Shown piece by piece: positions 47,283-58,016 of a DNA stretch of 64,000 nucleotides (position 1 is its first letter; each line of letters starts with the position of its first letter). A program made the position numbers and the translations under genes. The notes beneath the pieces were generated by a model that was not told where the DNA came from, searched no databases, and was given only the letters and a program-made list of their open reading frames with translations. Origin of the DNA: Phaeoceros laevis (taxonomy: Eukaryota; Anthocerotophyta; Anthocerotopsida; Notothyladales); NCBI GenBank assembly GCA_049999765.1, contig JBNGIQ010009429.1, positions 438,737 to 502,736 of the forward strand. The letters run 5' to 3'.

Positions 47283-50130
47283 ATGGGGCGCGGCCTCGGA
47301 GAATCGTTGAGGTCCCGATTAGCAGCTGTCATCGCTGTTGTGGCATTGCTAGCTGCACAAGCTATTGCATTTTCGGAGGAGTCTCCATCGGCTCGCAAGG
47401 TGCTGGTTTTGTTGGATGATCCCAACAGGGAAAGTTCACACTCTCTCTTCTTCAAATCCCTATCAGGTGAGATATACAGCTAATACCGGAAATTGCGGCA
47501 GATTGAAAGACTGCGTTGTCCGCCTGATGTGCTTGGACACTCTGTGTTGTAACCGCGTTTTGTTGGACGCTAGATCATGGCTATGATCTGGATATTAAGC
47601 TGGCGGACGATCCAAAGCTGGCCCTCCAGAAGTATGGCCATTATTTGTACGACGCTCTGATCCTTTTTGCCCCGGCTGCCGAGGGTGAGTTCTGGAATGA
47701 CCTCCGCACTGTAGGGCTGTTTAGGGGAAAACCCAGTCTTGCAGGCTGCTGAGAACAACACCATTTCTTGGACACACTTGCACATTAATTGAATTCTTGC
47801 CTTCATGAAAATCAGGGTAATGGTGTTTGGTGGGTGCAGATTTAGGGGGAGCACTGGATGCTGCCTCTATTCTGGACTTCGTGGACTCCGGGCACGATCT
47901 TATCCTTGCAGCCGATACCACAACTTCGGACCTTATTCGAGACATTGCTACAGAATGTGGTGTGGACTTCGACGAGGTGGGGTAGTTTCTACTGATCTGC
48001 GTCGTCATTTAGTGACCTGAGTCTCTTTCTGGCAGTGAGCACTCAGGTTTGTCGCATGGTATTCTCCCTGTATGGTGTACGAAGCAGCTATAGTTGCTGA
48101 ATGCTGCTGACTAGAGATTTGATTGCAGGATGCAGGATCGGTAGTTATTGACCACATCAACTTTGCAGTAACACCAGACAATGATCGATCTCTTATTGCT
48201 GCTGACAACCTACTGGAGGCCCCTGTAATTCTGGGAAAAGATGGCATAGAGGTGTCTACAGCCTGTAACTCTTCTAGGACACAATGTCTATCACCTGCAT
48301 TCTCTAATTCCAGATTCTCTTTGGTTTGGTCACCAAAATTTGTCTTTTGTGTTCTTGTATGCAGGCACCAGTTTTGTTCCGTGGTATTGGGCATTCTGTG
48401 AATACAAGTGATCTGGTAAGAGAATCACATATCTGATTCTTAATGGCAAGGGGTATGAACATATTGTCTGATATCACGGAATTGTAGGTTATAAAGGTTC
48501 TATCTGCATCTCCCTCGGCCTTTTCTGGCAGGCTGAACACACCTTTGAGAGGTCCTCCAGCATTGAGTGGTACATCTATTGGCTTGGTCTCTGTTGTGCA
48601 GGTAAAGCTGTTTGCAAGTGTATGTACTGGTTGTCACTCTTTACACTTATCTTGTCCACTCGATTTTGTTGCCGCTTTTTGTACTTCAGTTTAGGCTTTG
48701 GTGGCTGATTACTGAATGATCATATATCAGGCACGGAACAATGCACGGATTTTGATATCGGGCTCATTGGAGCTTTTTAGCAACAAGTAAAGTCTACATC
48801 CCATTTTGACCTGGTTTTTAGAAGACTGATTGTATGAAACCAAGTCTTGAAGCTGAAACTGTGGCGGATACAGATTTTTCAGATCACCAGTCCACAAGTC
48901 AGGTGGTGCTAAACGGTAAGTTTCAGCTGCTGTCCAGCCGCCGTGCTGCAATCTATTTGCTCTTCCTTGGTCAGTTTGACGTCTGAAGGGGGTGTCGGCT
49001 AGTTAATTTACCTAAATAATCTTAGCTTGGCTTATCGACTGTCTAGTGGAGCTATGTAACTTTTCAGGTTTTCCAAGTCTGGAAATGAAAAGTTTGTGAC
49101 GGAGTTGACAAGGTGGATCTTTCATGAACGTGGCCATTTGAAGGTATTTTTAGAACTGGTTACACTGACGCAACTATGGGATCAGAAGGGGCCTCGTCCC
49201 CTGACTTCCTGAACTTCCAAGGAACTAATGAATTCATGGTATTTTTGCAAAAACATATGTAGGCTGTCAACGTCAATCACAAGAAAGTTCCTGGGGATGG
49301 TGAACCTTCAATGTACAGAATCTCAGACAACTTGGTATGGCACTGGCTGCAGCCTTTCCAGGTTTGGACAAGTCCTTTCCTTCGCAACCTGTGCTGATAG
49401 TATTCTCTTGGGCATTTGGCGTTTCCTAGGAGTATTCAGTTGAAATTTATGAGTGGACTGGGAACCACTGGGAGCCGTATCAAGCAGATGATGTGCAACT
49501 TCAGTTTTACATGATGTCCCCTTATGTCCGAAAGACACTTTCACACAATGGCAAGGTATTTGGAATACAAGCGCATTTCTGTTAACTGAGTGGCTGCAAA
49601 TACAGCTGTTGAAAACTGTTCTGGGCAGAGATTTGCGGTTCATTCATTGTGTACCTCGTGGTCCTTCTTCAGTTGACGTTGTAAGCTAACATATGGGGCC
49701 TCTATACGGTTTGCAGGGCCTTTATTACACGACTTTTCAAGTCCCAGATGTGTATGGTGTTTTCCAGTTTAAGATTGAGTACCAAAAGCTTGGATTCACA
49801 TCTCTGTCTATAAGCAAACAGGTCTGGGGCCCATCGTGGGCGTTTTTGTTCCACGTCCTTTGACCTGTAGAATCCATGTTGCTCATTCTCTTACCCTGTG
49901 CAGATTCCGGTGAGACCCTTCAGGCATAATGAGTATGAGAGATTTATACCTGCGGCTTTCCCGTACTACGGAGCATCGTTTTCCATGGTATGTGGTATCC
50001 AGAAATTTGAATCTTGCCTAGTAGGACTTTATTCATGGAACGGTCGAAGTGAGTCTCTCCTAACACTGTTCGATTTCTGCAGATGGTCGGCTTTTTTGTT
50101 TTCGGGCTGGTGTTTCTGTATCAAAAGTGA
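47283..50130 (+). CDS. OST48: Oligosaccharyltransferase 48-kDa subunit (OST48/DDOST)
   Basis: OST48 is the non-catalytic ER-membrane subunit (yeast Wbp1) of the complex that N-glycosylates secretory proteins. The start ATG (47283) opens a signal peptide ([12 protein letters not shown], then [16 protein letters not shown]) followed by [20 protein letters not shown]. Later exons give [60 protein letters not shown] and [62 protein letters not shown] and [18 protein letters not shown] follow. The end is [20 protein letters not shown] plus a short last exon, [15 protein letters not shown], forming the single membrane anchor with a C-terminal Lys near the end. About a dozen exons, none broken. The length matches plant homologs. 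Confidence 0.94.
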
Positions 50131-50202
50131 AGCTTGAAGGCTTAGGTCTTCGTCTGAAGCTCCAAGGTTTCAATTTTTTGAGAAACACTGATTGGCGGGA
50201 TA

Positions 50203-51185
50203 TAGAGTAGGAGAGCCCCATCCGGTACCTGTAAGCGCCTTTTGCTCTAGAGAACACATTTCTGCTCAGAAAAAGCTGGAAGTTGGCTCTACGTTTGTGT
50301 ACGAGGCTGAGGAGCTTAAGTTTCAAAAGAGCGCTTCGAAACTCTTCGAAACTTTAAGAGGAGCAGAAGTTAGAGCATAGAAACGGAATTTGAAAGAACA
50401 TGCTATTTAAGTGACTACATCCCGGTAGGCTTTTAGGGTGCGACACAAAATAAGTGACCACTTGCCGGTAGCGTTCGAGTCCGCCTGCTCCTGTGCATTT
50501 TCCAGTTCTGTGACTCTGCGAACCAGTTGGGAGTTGTGGCGAACTGGGCGAACTTCTGGGGGTCCTCATACCAGCGGACAGGAGTGACACACCACACTGG
50601 ATCGCAATCACACCTCAGCTCTGATTCAACAAACGGTAAGCCCCTTGGCCTGTGCCTGCGCCACCTGGGCGGCTCAATTGGTGGCCTGATGCACTTACAC
50701 CTTCTTCTTTGTCTCCTCACAGCATGAACCAAATCCTCCCCAGCTGCCTTCTTCAGCTTGCAGGTACAATGGAACACTCTGAAGCGGCCCTTGTAGATGT
50801 GTCGGCAGCAGGTTTTGCACAAGCAGTGGTCAATGTAAGCTTCGCAGGGCAGCATAGCTAGGAACAGAGGTCATGGGCTCAGAATTTCGCGCGCAATTGA
50901 GCTTGGACTGAGCTCTAGAGTGTGCTTTGTGTGAGACGTTGGCTGAAAATCATGTTCCCAAAGGCGGGAATTGCTGTTACTGCCTTAGTGGTGCTTCCAC
51001 TAGGGCTTTCCCCATAAATGAAAGCCCGCTAAATTCAGCGGGCGCGAAAACGAACCCTATATCGCACATTTGCCGCTTCGTTTGGCCTTAGAATCGCAAA
51101 GAATCGGGCCGTTTCACTACCGGATGGGGTGCGAAACGGCATTACCGGTTGGGGTACGCTTACCGGATGGGGCTCTCCTACTCTA
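50203..51185. mobile_element. 983-bp TIR element carrying a Cys-rich ORF
   Basis: Bases 50203-50227 and 51161-51185 are perfect 25-bp reverse complements (left arm starts tagagtaggagagcc). The right end has sub-terminal repeats of accggatgggg/accggttgggg (three within 51117-51180). If the arms begin at gagtagg, the element is flanked by TA on both sides, which would suit a TA target duplication; this is inference. No transposase motif was recognised, so it is non-autonomous or Pack-type. It begins only about 70 bp after the OST48 stop codon. Confidence 0.75.
50433..50855 (-). CDS. Cys-rich hypothetical ORF inside the TIR element
   Basis: A 140-codon frame from ATG 50855. Cysteines are grouped: MLPCEAYIDHCLCKTCCRHI, then FHCTCK, RCKC, and CDCDPVWC. 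This suggests metal-binding or disulphide-rich modules, but it fits no family I can name. The stretch RRQRRRCKCIRPPIEPPRWRR could instead be an intron read through. It lies wholly between the terminal inverted repeats, so it may be a captured gene fragment or a relic of element coding sequence. Expression and start are uncertain. Confidence 0.35.
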   Translation of the reverse strand: MLPCEAYIDHCLCKTCCRHIYKGRFRVFHCTCKLKKAAGEDLVHAVRRQRRRCKCIRPPIEPPRWRRHRPRGLPFVESELRCDCDPVWCVTPVRWYEDPQKFAQFATTPNWFAESQNWKMHRSRRTRTLPASGHLFCVAP

Positions 51186-51635
51186 GATGTGGAGAGGAGA
51201 TAGGAAATTCGCTTTCCGCAAGGATTCGGAGTTTCGTAATGCGGAATTTGTGAGGCATGAGTTAGTTGTTAGTGCACACGTGAAGAACATGGTGTACATT
51301 TCAGGTAGCAAGAATCGGACAACCATCGCCGCGTCTCAAGTGTTTACTCGATGTTAGACCACTTTTGACATATTCCAAGTGGAACGTATGTTACGGCGTC
51401 GTATGGTTTTCTAAAATTGGGATACAGGCTCTCAAGTCCATGTTACTGGAACCTCAACAACAAAGGTTCAGTTAGAGCGTTTGCACTTTTTCCTCGAAAA
51501 GCTACTCCTCGTCCTTTCGTTGATGACTCCTCGGCCGAGACCACGGCCTGGGCCTTGTCGGCCCTCCTCTCCACCTGCAGTAGCCACACAGTCTTTCAAC
51601 GTCGGTTGAACCTCGATACCCCAGCCCCAGCAGTT

Positions 51636-54423
51636 TTAAGGCAAGGTGGTTTCGGAACTTACACTACGGTACGAATTTACACGGCGAATGGATGGATGCT
51701 TCGCCACCTGTGCTGCTGCAGCCGCAACTCGAATTCTACAAAACCATAACTCATTCATGAGTTGCAATTTCAAACTGAAACGAGGAGTTTTTCAGCCGTT
51801 GACAACTCTCACCTTTTGTGTACATCAACATACTCATCAGTCTCATCCACAATTTCCTCCTGCAAAAAACCACGGATGAGATCGTTATAAACTTTGAAAA
51901 GTACCAGACGTAAGTCAATCAATAAGCTTGCCCTCCAGCATACTACCTGGAGCAGTTCCTCTATCACGTCTTCCAGAGTTATGATGCCAATAACTTCATC
52001 TTCTACATCATCAGAACCTGGTCCAGAGTTTTCCACCTGCCTAGATTCCTCTTGGGGGGAGCTACCATTTTCTAAAAATGCCTGCCCCTCCATGTTACTG
52101 AGTTCGTCACTTCTTTGCCGGGCTTCTTCCTCATCACCTGCATAAGTGAAATAGGTAGGTCCTTTCTCAAGGTCCGCCTCAGGCTTCTTGACCAGCGAGT
52201 GAGCCATCTTCAGAGCCTCTGCATGACTTGTTCGCCGTGGAAGCCTCTTGCCAGCCTTGCTCTTTACAACCGCAGCCATGTGACTGCTCCCCTTTTGAAA
52301 CTCATTCAAGATGTCATACAATGGCATGTCGGCAGGCACCCTATTCACCACAGATACAATGTTATGACTTCCGACAAACAAATGTGAAGTTAGACAAAAA
52401 GGGATCGACCAACTGTATCAAGTCAAACAAACTGCCAAGTTGACAGCATACCGCGGTATTCTTCTGATGGAGACAGCACTCACAGGAGTCTCCTGCTCAG
52501 CACGTACAGTGAGAAGGCTTTTGACCTGAACAGCTTACACCAGAACGCATATCAGTCCAGAGGTGACCTCCCAGAATTTACGGAGACCCTCCATACCATG
52601 ACTTGGGGCTTGAACAACCTTCTGAAGAGATTAGACAACATACCAACAAGATACCGATGATATTACGCGGGCTTCCAGCGTAGACTGGAATGCGGCTATG
52701 ACCTCGAGTAATTATCTTGCCCATTGCCTCCCTGGCACAGAAAGTTTCAATAACCTACAACACATTTAAAGAGTCTGAAGCAAATACTCACCTAAAAGAA
52801 CCTCGCTGAACCATACCTAACACAATATTGCTAACTCTATGCTGCTCTAGCAATTTTACATTTAGGTGTACAAAGACGACAACATCCTTCAACAGCAGGT
52901 GGTCTTACCAATCAAGCTTGGTGTTCACATCCAATGAGAAAGTGGACTCAATCGGTGTCATGGCCTCCTCAGCGGTCTGATAGCAAGTAGTTGGAGAGGT
53001 AATGCAAAAGTCAGAATAATGCGATTAAAGACATCATCTAAAACACACAATCACACACTAGTAACTTCATGTGCCTTGCTACCATTAAAGTTCTGTCGTT
53101 CATGTACAGTCACAAACCCGGACTGGGGTAGTTTTTTGACGAACAGACCCATCCAGGAAACAAAAACCCCATGCTGTAGAAAATGACCTTCTCAGTCAGA
53201 TCCAATGCACCACTGATGATTGTTGTCTCGTCATGGGAGAGCTCTCCACCTTTTCCAGCCTAACAAAGAGTAATCACGGCAGGGTCTTAGACTTGCAAGA
53301 CACATCTCAGAAACTTAGGGCGGGACCTGATAGTGTAAGTTATACAGAGACGCTTGCTAGATATTTACTGCAAGTACCACGTTTTCAAGTCACGAAGCGA
53401 ACAACAGCACGAGGGGTGCTGTTACCTCTTTGGCATGAATAGATACGAGAGCCTTCAGCTGGGCTCGTCTAAAAAAGACGTCATCGTGTCCTAGAGCAAT
53501 GTCCAAGCACTGCACATTACAGCTTCAACCAGCCTTCTCAGACACATCACAATGAGAACATGGAATAAACACTTGCGAAGGCAGTTTCTTGAATTGCATC
53601 AACAGCATATTGCCAAATCCAGCATGTACCTTCCCAACAGGATAGGCAATCGGATAACAAAGAAACATTAAAATCTTGACGAGCCACAGAAGATTTGCAC
53701 CGATAGCAAGACCATAGCGTGTGCACAGAGCTTGAGGAACAACCTGTTATGCGGAAACATAGGCACACTTGATTGTGTCGGACCACAGCTTACTGAGAAA
53801 GAAGCAGCACCCACTCAAACGCAGCTGAGGCCATGCATTACCTCACCGAATGCCAGCACAAAAGTGACGGACAAAATTACTGCCACCACTGGATTGAACA
53901 TTTTATCGAGGAAAATCGGAAGAGCCTGCACAGACAACTTCGCTAGGTGAAGTCTTGGGAACCATTATCACTTACCGTGCAACCAGTCACTGAAGACAAG
54001 CAATTGCTGACCTCCATGGCACCAGCATTGCAAAGAAGTAGAGTAACCAACAACTGATGCTGCTTCGCCACAACCGGCTGAATAGCAGCTGCGGGCAGAA
54101 GAATTGTACCATGAAGAAGGATAATGGCAATTCGCAACTCAAGCAGCTCACTTCAAGCCACCTACATGACAGAAATCACAGTACACACCTGCCTCCTGCT
54201 TTTCCTTGTCTGTACCACTCCGTTGAAGGACTTCCAGATCCATGGGCGAGATTGACATGAGACCAAGCGTAAGGCCCGACATGATCCCAGCGAATATCAC
54301 AAGAAACGTCGAAATTCCAAGATAGATCCACCACTGCGCTGAACCAATATCAGTAGGCTCGCTTTCTGCCAGGGGCCGGATCAGATACCCCATCGCTAGC
54401 AAACTGGCCACAGCAGGCGACAT
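51636..54423 (-). CDS. CNNM-type DUF21-CBS membrane protein
   Basis: Plant DUF21/CBS proteins (for example Arabidopsis At4g14240) are CNNM relatives linked to divalent-metal transport. The ATG at 54423 opens [17 protein letters not shown]. The DUF21 first helix follows ([20 protein letters not shown]) and then [20 protein letters not shown]. Minus-strand exons through 53.9-52.5 kb give [40 protein letters not shown], cytosolic CBS pieces ([20 protein letters not shown]) and [37 protein letters not shown] closes that exon, with an AG-GTGAG donor at 51811. A last exon then reads [17 protein letters not shown] and stops at 51636-51638; stopping at 51809 would lose this conserved basic tail. It is divergent from the lectin gene, with 479 bp between starts. 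Confidence 0.9.
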
Positions 54424-54902
54424 GGCTGCCTCCCCCTAAATTTCCCCCTAACTGCAGCTCCCAGCAGGATCCCACCTGTGGTAGCTGCAACTAAATGAGC
54501 TGACCCAGCCACGACACCCTGGCACTCACGGGTGGACCGGCACGGGTGCCTGAAGTGCTGTCGAAAGCCAAAAAAAAGTGTCGGCAGGTGCGGGGCCCAC
54601 TCTCGTCGTATGCCACATGCCCCCAAACCTCATGGCCGGCCATAGCCCAGCATATTAGCAGCGTTCCGATGAATTCATGGTGACATGAAAATTTCGCGAG
54701 ACGCTGCCGGTAGCAGCACACGTAGGTTACAAGTCGCCGGTACATCGCGAGTGGCCACCCGTTTCTTAGCTCTCGCCGTCTCGCCCGCGTGTTGGGCCAG
54801 TTGCAGCCTTCTTTCCCTCCTCTCCCGTCGTTGCTGGAATTAACCACCGTGGCACGCTCGTACCCTCAAAAGCCTCCACAAAGCTGTTTCACCAGCAGGC
54901 GG
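54424..54902. promoter_or_regulatory. Divergent promoter region, CNNM and lectin genes
   Basis: This 479-bp interval separates the start codons of two divergently transcribed genes and must hold both promoters and leaders. I see no TATA box in a convincing place. The lectin frame stays open upstream to 54789 but lacks conserved residues there. Confidence 0.5.
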
Positions 54903-56378
54903 ATGGGGACTCCTGAGGCGTGGAAACCGTGGCATTCACGTTCCTTGCTGCTCCTGTTTTGTCATCTCCTTCTTCTGCCGCATGCCACCGCCAGAGTGGT
55001 GGTCTCTGCAAAGCCTGCCGCCTTCTCCTTCTCTTTTGGATCATTCCAGGACGCCAGCGACCAGTTCATCAGCCTGGGAGACGCTCGCTACGATCTCAAT
55101 GCCGATGCGGTGCAGCTTGCAGGATCGCAGAGGAGGACAGCGGGTAGGTTTCTGTTCGGGAAGGCGGTTCCGCTGCAGACCAGCCACAGCTATGGCAAGG
55201 CCTTCGCCTCCTTCTCCACGGCCTTCTCCTTCTCCCTCATAGGGGACACAAGCGGCACCCCGGGGGATGGCTTCGCCTTTGTGCTGGTGCCGGACAATGT
55301 GTCTGTGGACTGGGGATCCCTAGGGCTGGTGTCCTTGGACGAGATGCAAGCAGCGGCTGCGGGCTGGGTGCACCGCAGATCCGCTCCGCAGGTTTTTGCG
55401 ATCGAGTTCGACTCGTTTGCGGACCCAGAGTTCCTGGATCCCAACGACAACCACGTCGGGGTGGATGTGGAGAGCTTGGTATCCGTCACCACTGCAAATG
55501 CGTCAGACGTGGGAGTGCGCATGAGGAGCGGGCGGAGGCTGTTTGCCTGGATTGACTACGACGCCTACAGAAAGCTACTAGAGGTGAGGTTAGGGAAGGA
55601 TGGCACCACCCGGGCCCCCGTTCCCCTGCTGGCATACGACATTGATCTGCGGACCCTGGTGAAGGACGACATGTATGTAGGATTCAGCTCCTCTGCCGGG
55701 GACAACCCTCTCAAGCACTTGATTCACTCGTGGTGCTTCGGGAGTGGGAGCGGGGAAGCAGGCTACCCCTTCAAATTATGTGACTTTGAGGCAAAGCCGC
55801 GCAATGTAACCATAATAACTGCACAAGATGATGCAACGGTGAACCAACAGGAAGATGAATTTTCAGACGACGAGAATCCACCAAGCTTCACTTCCAAAGA
55901 AGAGAACAACGTTGCCACAGTCATACCTGTGTACCGGGATTCCGAGTCCCTCTCTGTTGACCAGGACCCTGATTTTGAGCAACCCTTCGCCCCAGTTGAT
56001 AGACGCCACGAACACGATGTCACCCCCATTGAAGACGTCCCTTTCCCAGGCGATGACCCCAAGTACTCATCTCTGCACCCAGTGCCCCTGAATGCAACCC
56101 AGGAAAAGCGGGCCACAGAAGCAGCCCTTGTTCACGAGGAAGAGTCACAAGTGCAGCGTGGAGCCAGAAAGCACACAGGTGGACAGTCTGTTGTCCTGCT
56201 GGGTTCGCTATTCGTGGCGTTGCTGACACTGTCTGGGTTTGTTGCCTACAAGAAGTACACCGTGGGAATCACAGAGAGAAGGTCCCATGTCCAAGACATG
56301 TTCCAGCTGCCAGGACGTTTCGGATATCAAGAGCTCATCACCACTTCCGGCCCCAATTTGTATGAACGGCATGCGTAA
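54903..56378 (+). CDS. L-type lectin receptor-like protein lacking a kinase
   Basis: An intronless gene of 491 residues. The ATG at 54903 precedes a signal peptide (SRSLLLLFCHLLLLPHATA). The legume-type lectin fold follows: FSFSFGSFQDASDQFISLGD, AFSFSLIGDTSGTPGDGFAF and the carbohydrate/metal loop VFAIEFDSFADPEFLDPNDN then HVGVDVES. GRRLFAWIDYDA and YVGFSSSAGDN complete it. An acidic extracellular stalk of about 130 residues leads to one membrane helix (SVVLLGSLFVALLTLSGFVA) and a basic juxtamembrane part. The last residues, PGRFGYQELITTSGPNLYER, look like the juxtamembrane start of lectin receptor kinases (PxRFxYxEL), but the frame stops there and no kinase sequence follows. It overlaps the HAL3 exon on the other strand by about 170 bases. 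Confidence 0.88.
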   Translation: MGTPEAWKPWHSRSLLLLFCHLLLLPHATARVVVSAKPAAFSFSFGSFQDASDQFISLGDARYDLNADAVQLAGSQRRTAGRFLFGKAVPLQTSHSYGKAFASFSTAFSFSLIGDTSGTPGDGFAFVLVPDNVSVDWGSLGLVSLDEMQAAAAGWVHRRSAPQVFAIEFDSFADPEFLDPNDNHVGVDVESLVSVTTANASDVGVRMRSGRRLFAWIDYDAYRKLLEVRLGKDGTTRAPVPLLAYDIDLRTLVKDDMYVGFSSSAGDNPLKHLIHSWCFGSGSGEAGYPFKLCDFEAKPRNVTIITAQDDATVNQQEDEFSDDENPPSFTSKEENNVATVIPVYRDSESLSVDQDPDFEQPFAPVDRRHEHDVTPIEDVPFPGDDPKYSSLHPVPLNATQEKRATEAALVHEEESQVQRGARKHTGGQSVVLLGSLFVALLTLSGFVAYKKYTVGITERRSHVQDMFQLPGRFGYQELITTSGPNLYERHA

Positions 56379-56697
56379 ATTGTCAACAGCCTCCCTGACT
56401 AATAAATCCACAGAAACTACTAATCCCGGAACATTCGGACTGGTCTCACAGAGTGATGATTTTAGGATTGATTCTATGCTAGACGGTTCCGCCATATCTC
56501 CGTTTCCTAAATCTCCAGAGGCAAGTTTTTTGGAAATGGGATGAATGACATTTACACCAAATCCTTCAACTGCATCCAAATTCTGTTTGGTAAAGGGACT
56601 GTCCCACATGGAAGTGTTCATCGCAGGTGCTACAAACATAGGTTTAACAAAGTCCCACGCACGAACGATGCACGTGAAAAGGTTGTCACAGAGCAAA
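56208..56697 (-). pseudogene. HAL3: Isolated last exon of HAL3 (PPC decarboxylase)
   Basis: HAL3 is the flavoprotein that decarboxylates phosphopantothenoylcysteine in coenzyme A synthesis. This exon begins after a TTAG acceptor at 56698 and reads LCDNLFTCIVRAWDF, then VKPMFVAPAMNTSMWDSPFT with the substrate-binding PAMN motif. KKLASGDLGNGDMAEPSSIE with the active-site Gly-rich loop follows. The flavin-binding N-terminal half, including the catalytic His region (HIELRRWAD type), is nowhere in the 3 kb upstream, which is filled by a TIR element and a LINE up to the BRIZ stop codon. After the family's usual end the frame continues unconserved to 56208. I infer a truncated gene, possibly cut by the insertions. 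A very long intron across BRIZ is unlikely. Confidence 0.75.
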
Positions 56698-57150
56698 CTA
56701 ACATATATCATAATCAGATGTCTGCAGACTGGATTGGTCAATCAAGGTTTTCAGATCATGAAGCAAGCTTGACAATATTGAGCGTGCATGCGTGATTTGC
56801 AGACTGCAGATCTGCAAATGGAAAGATTGGTTCTATATCTTGTCATAGACATCATAGACAAATTGAAAGAAATGGCCACAAGTGACGTGTTCATATGCGT
56901 GAAGACCATCACAAGTTCCCTAAACATGGCGCCGTTGAGGAGGCTTCACCCCCTTTTCTTTTGTTGTAGGCACCTCTGTGATATCGATGCTGCCTCGGGC
57001 AATCTGTACGAGAAAAAATCCACACCCAGTATATCCAAGGCATGAACGCATATCTTAGCATGACACAAATGGCGGGGCGACCGCCCCCACCATGCGCCAT
57101 GCCATGCCCAAAACAGGGAATTACCCGGGGAACTAAAAGACCATTCTGAC

Positions 57151-58016
57151 CAAGGTGGGAATTTGACTGGTTAGCATAAAGGGTTTTAAGGTTCCGGGAT
57201 TTTTTTACTAGTCAGGAAAAAAGGTAGAGGCAGATTGGGATGCCTTTTTAATAGGGCTATCCAGGCATGTAATTTTTTTTTCAAAATAACACGTGAAAAA
57301 AAAAATAACACGTGTGCCTCCCGAGAAAAAGGTCATGAACGGTTTTGATCGATTTACCGTGACCGGATTACTTCCAGGGAAAAGGGTCAATCCCAAACTC
57401 ATTAGATATGTAGGCCATGAGGTTGGTATGAGAGGGCATTAGGAGGGTCGAACATGCGACTTCCCTTTCCCCAACCTCAATGCTCTACCAATAGTCTACT
57501 TTCCCAAGCTAATTTACGGTTAGTTTTGAAGGTTATAACCGATTTGAACTTTTTTACTTTTTTAAACAGTTTGAACCTTTAACTTCTGACCGGATTAACG
57601 GGTCAACCCGTTTAAAAAGGGTTAAACCGATTAAACTGTTTTTTTTTGTGATAATGGCACGGCTCTTTATATATCAAAGCCCCACAATCGTGGGGCTAGG
57701 CTGTTACAATGCTATTTTTTGATCCGCACTTTTCCTTGATCAGAAGGAATGCTTCTTGATTCGTACTTTTTCCTTGATCAGTAGGAACGCTTCTTTGGTC
57801 TCGCTTCAGAGTGATTCCCAATCGAGAAGCATTAAGGGATTGAACCCGGGTCTCCACTTTAAAAGGCCCAAGACCCAACTTGGATGTCCCCGAGGGGACC
57901 CGATTAAATTGTTTACCCTCGACTGGATTAGTACCCAGTTAAAGAGTCACTGACCCTTTTACCCCAAAATAAAAGGGTCAGAAAACCTTTTTCTAGCCGG
58001 TCAAATTCCCACCTTG
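57151..58016. mobile_element. 866-bp TIR element with tRNA-like interior
   Basis: The left end (57151-57174, caaggtgggaatttgac...) and the right end (57993-58016, reverse complement) match at 22 of 24 bases. Flanks tctgac/tctgaat extend the similarity. The interior is rich in T and A runs. It has a direct repeat aataacacgtg at 57,286/57,306, a hairpin acgggt-ca-acccgt near 57,597, another (agccccac-aatc-gtggggct) near 57,678, and two copies of a ccttgatcag-aggaa-gcttctt block at 57,733/57,770. No transposase was seen; it is probably non-autonomous. Confidence 0.75.
57440..57515 (-). other. Degenerate tRNA-like sequence
   Basis: Read on the minus strand, GTAGACTATTGGTAGAGCA resembles a tRNA D-arm (A box) and GTCGCATGTTCGACCC resembles a T-arm (B box), at roughly tRNA spacing. 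The anticodon stem does not pair, nor do the T-stem or acceptor stem. It is therefore not a functional tRNA. It could be a tRNA-derived SINE piece or a pol III promoter relic inside the TIR element. Confidence 0.45.

Noticed and set aside
54491-54847. Minus-strand 118-codon frame upstream of the CNNM gene
   Set aside because: Occupies the divergent promoter, lacks domain features and is antisense to the lectin leader.
57440-57515. Functional tRNA gene
   Set aside because: D-arm and T-arm resemblance is real, but anticodon, T and acceptor stems do not pair.
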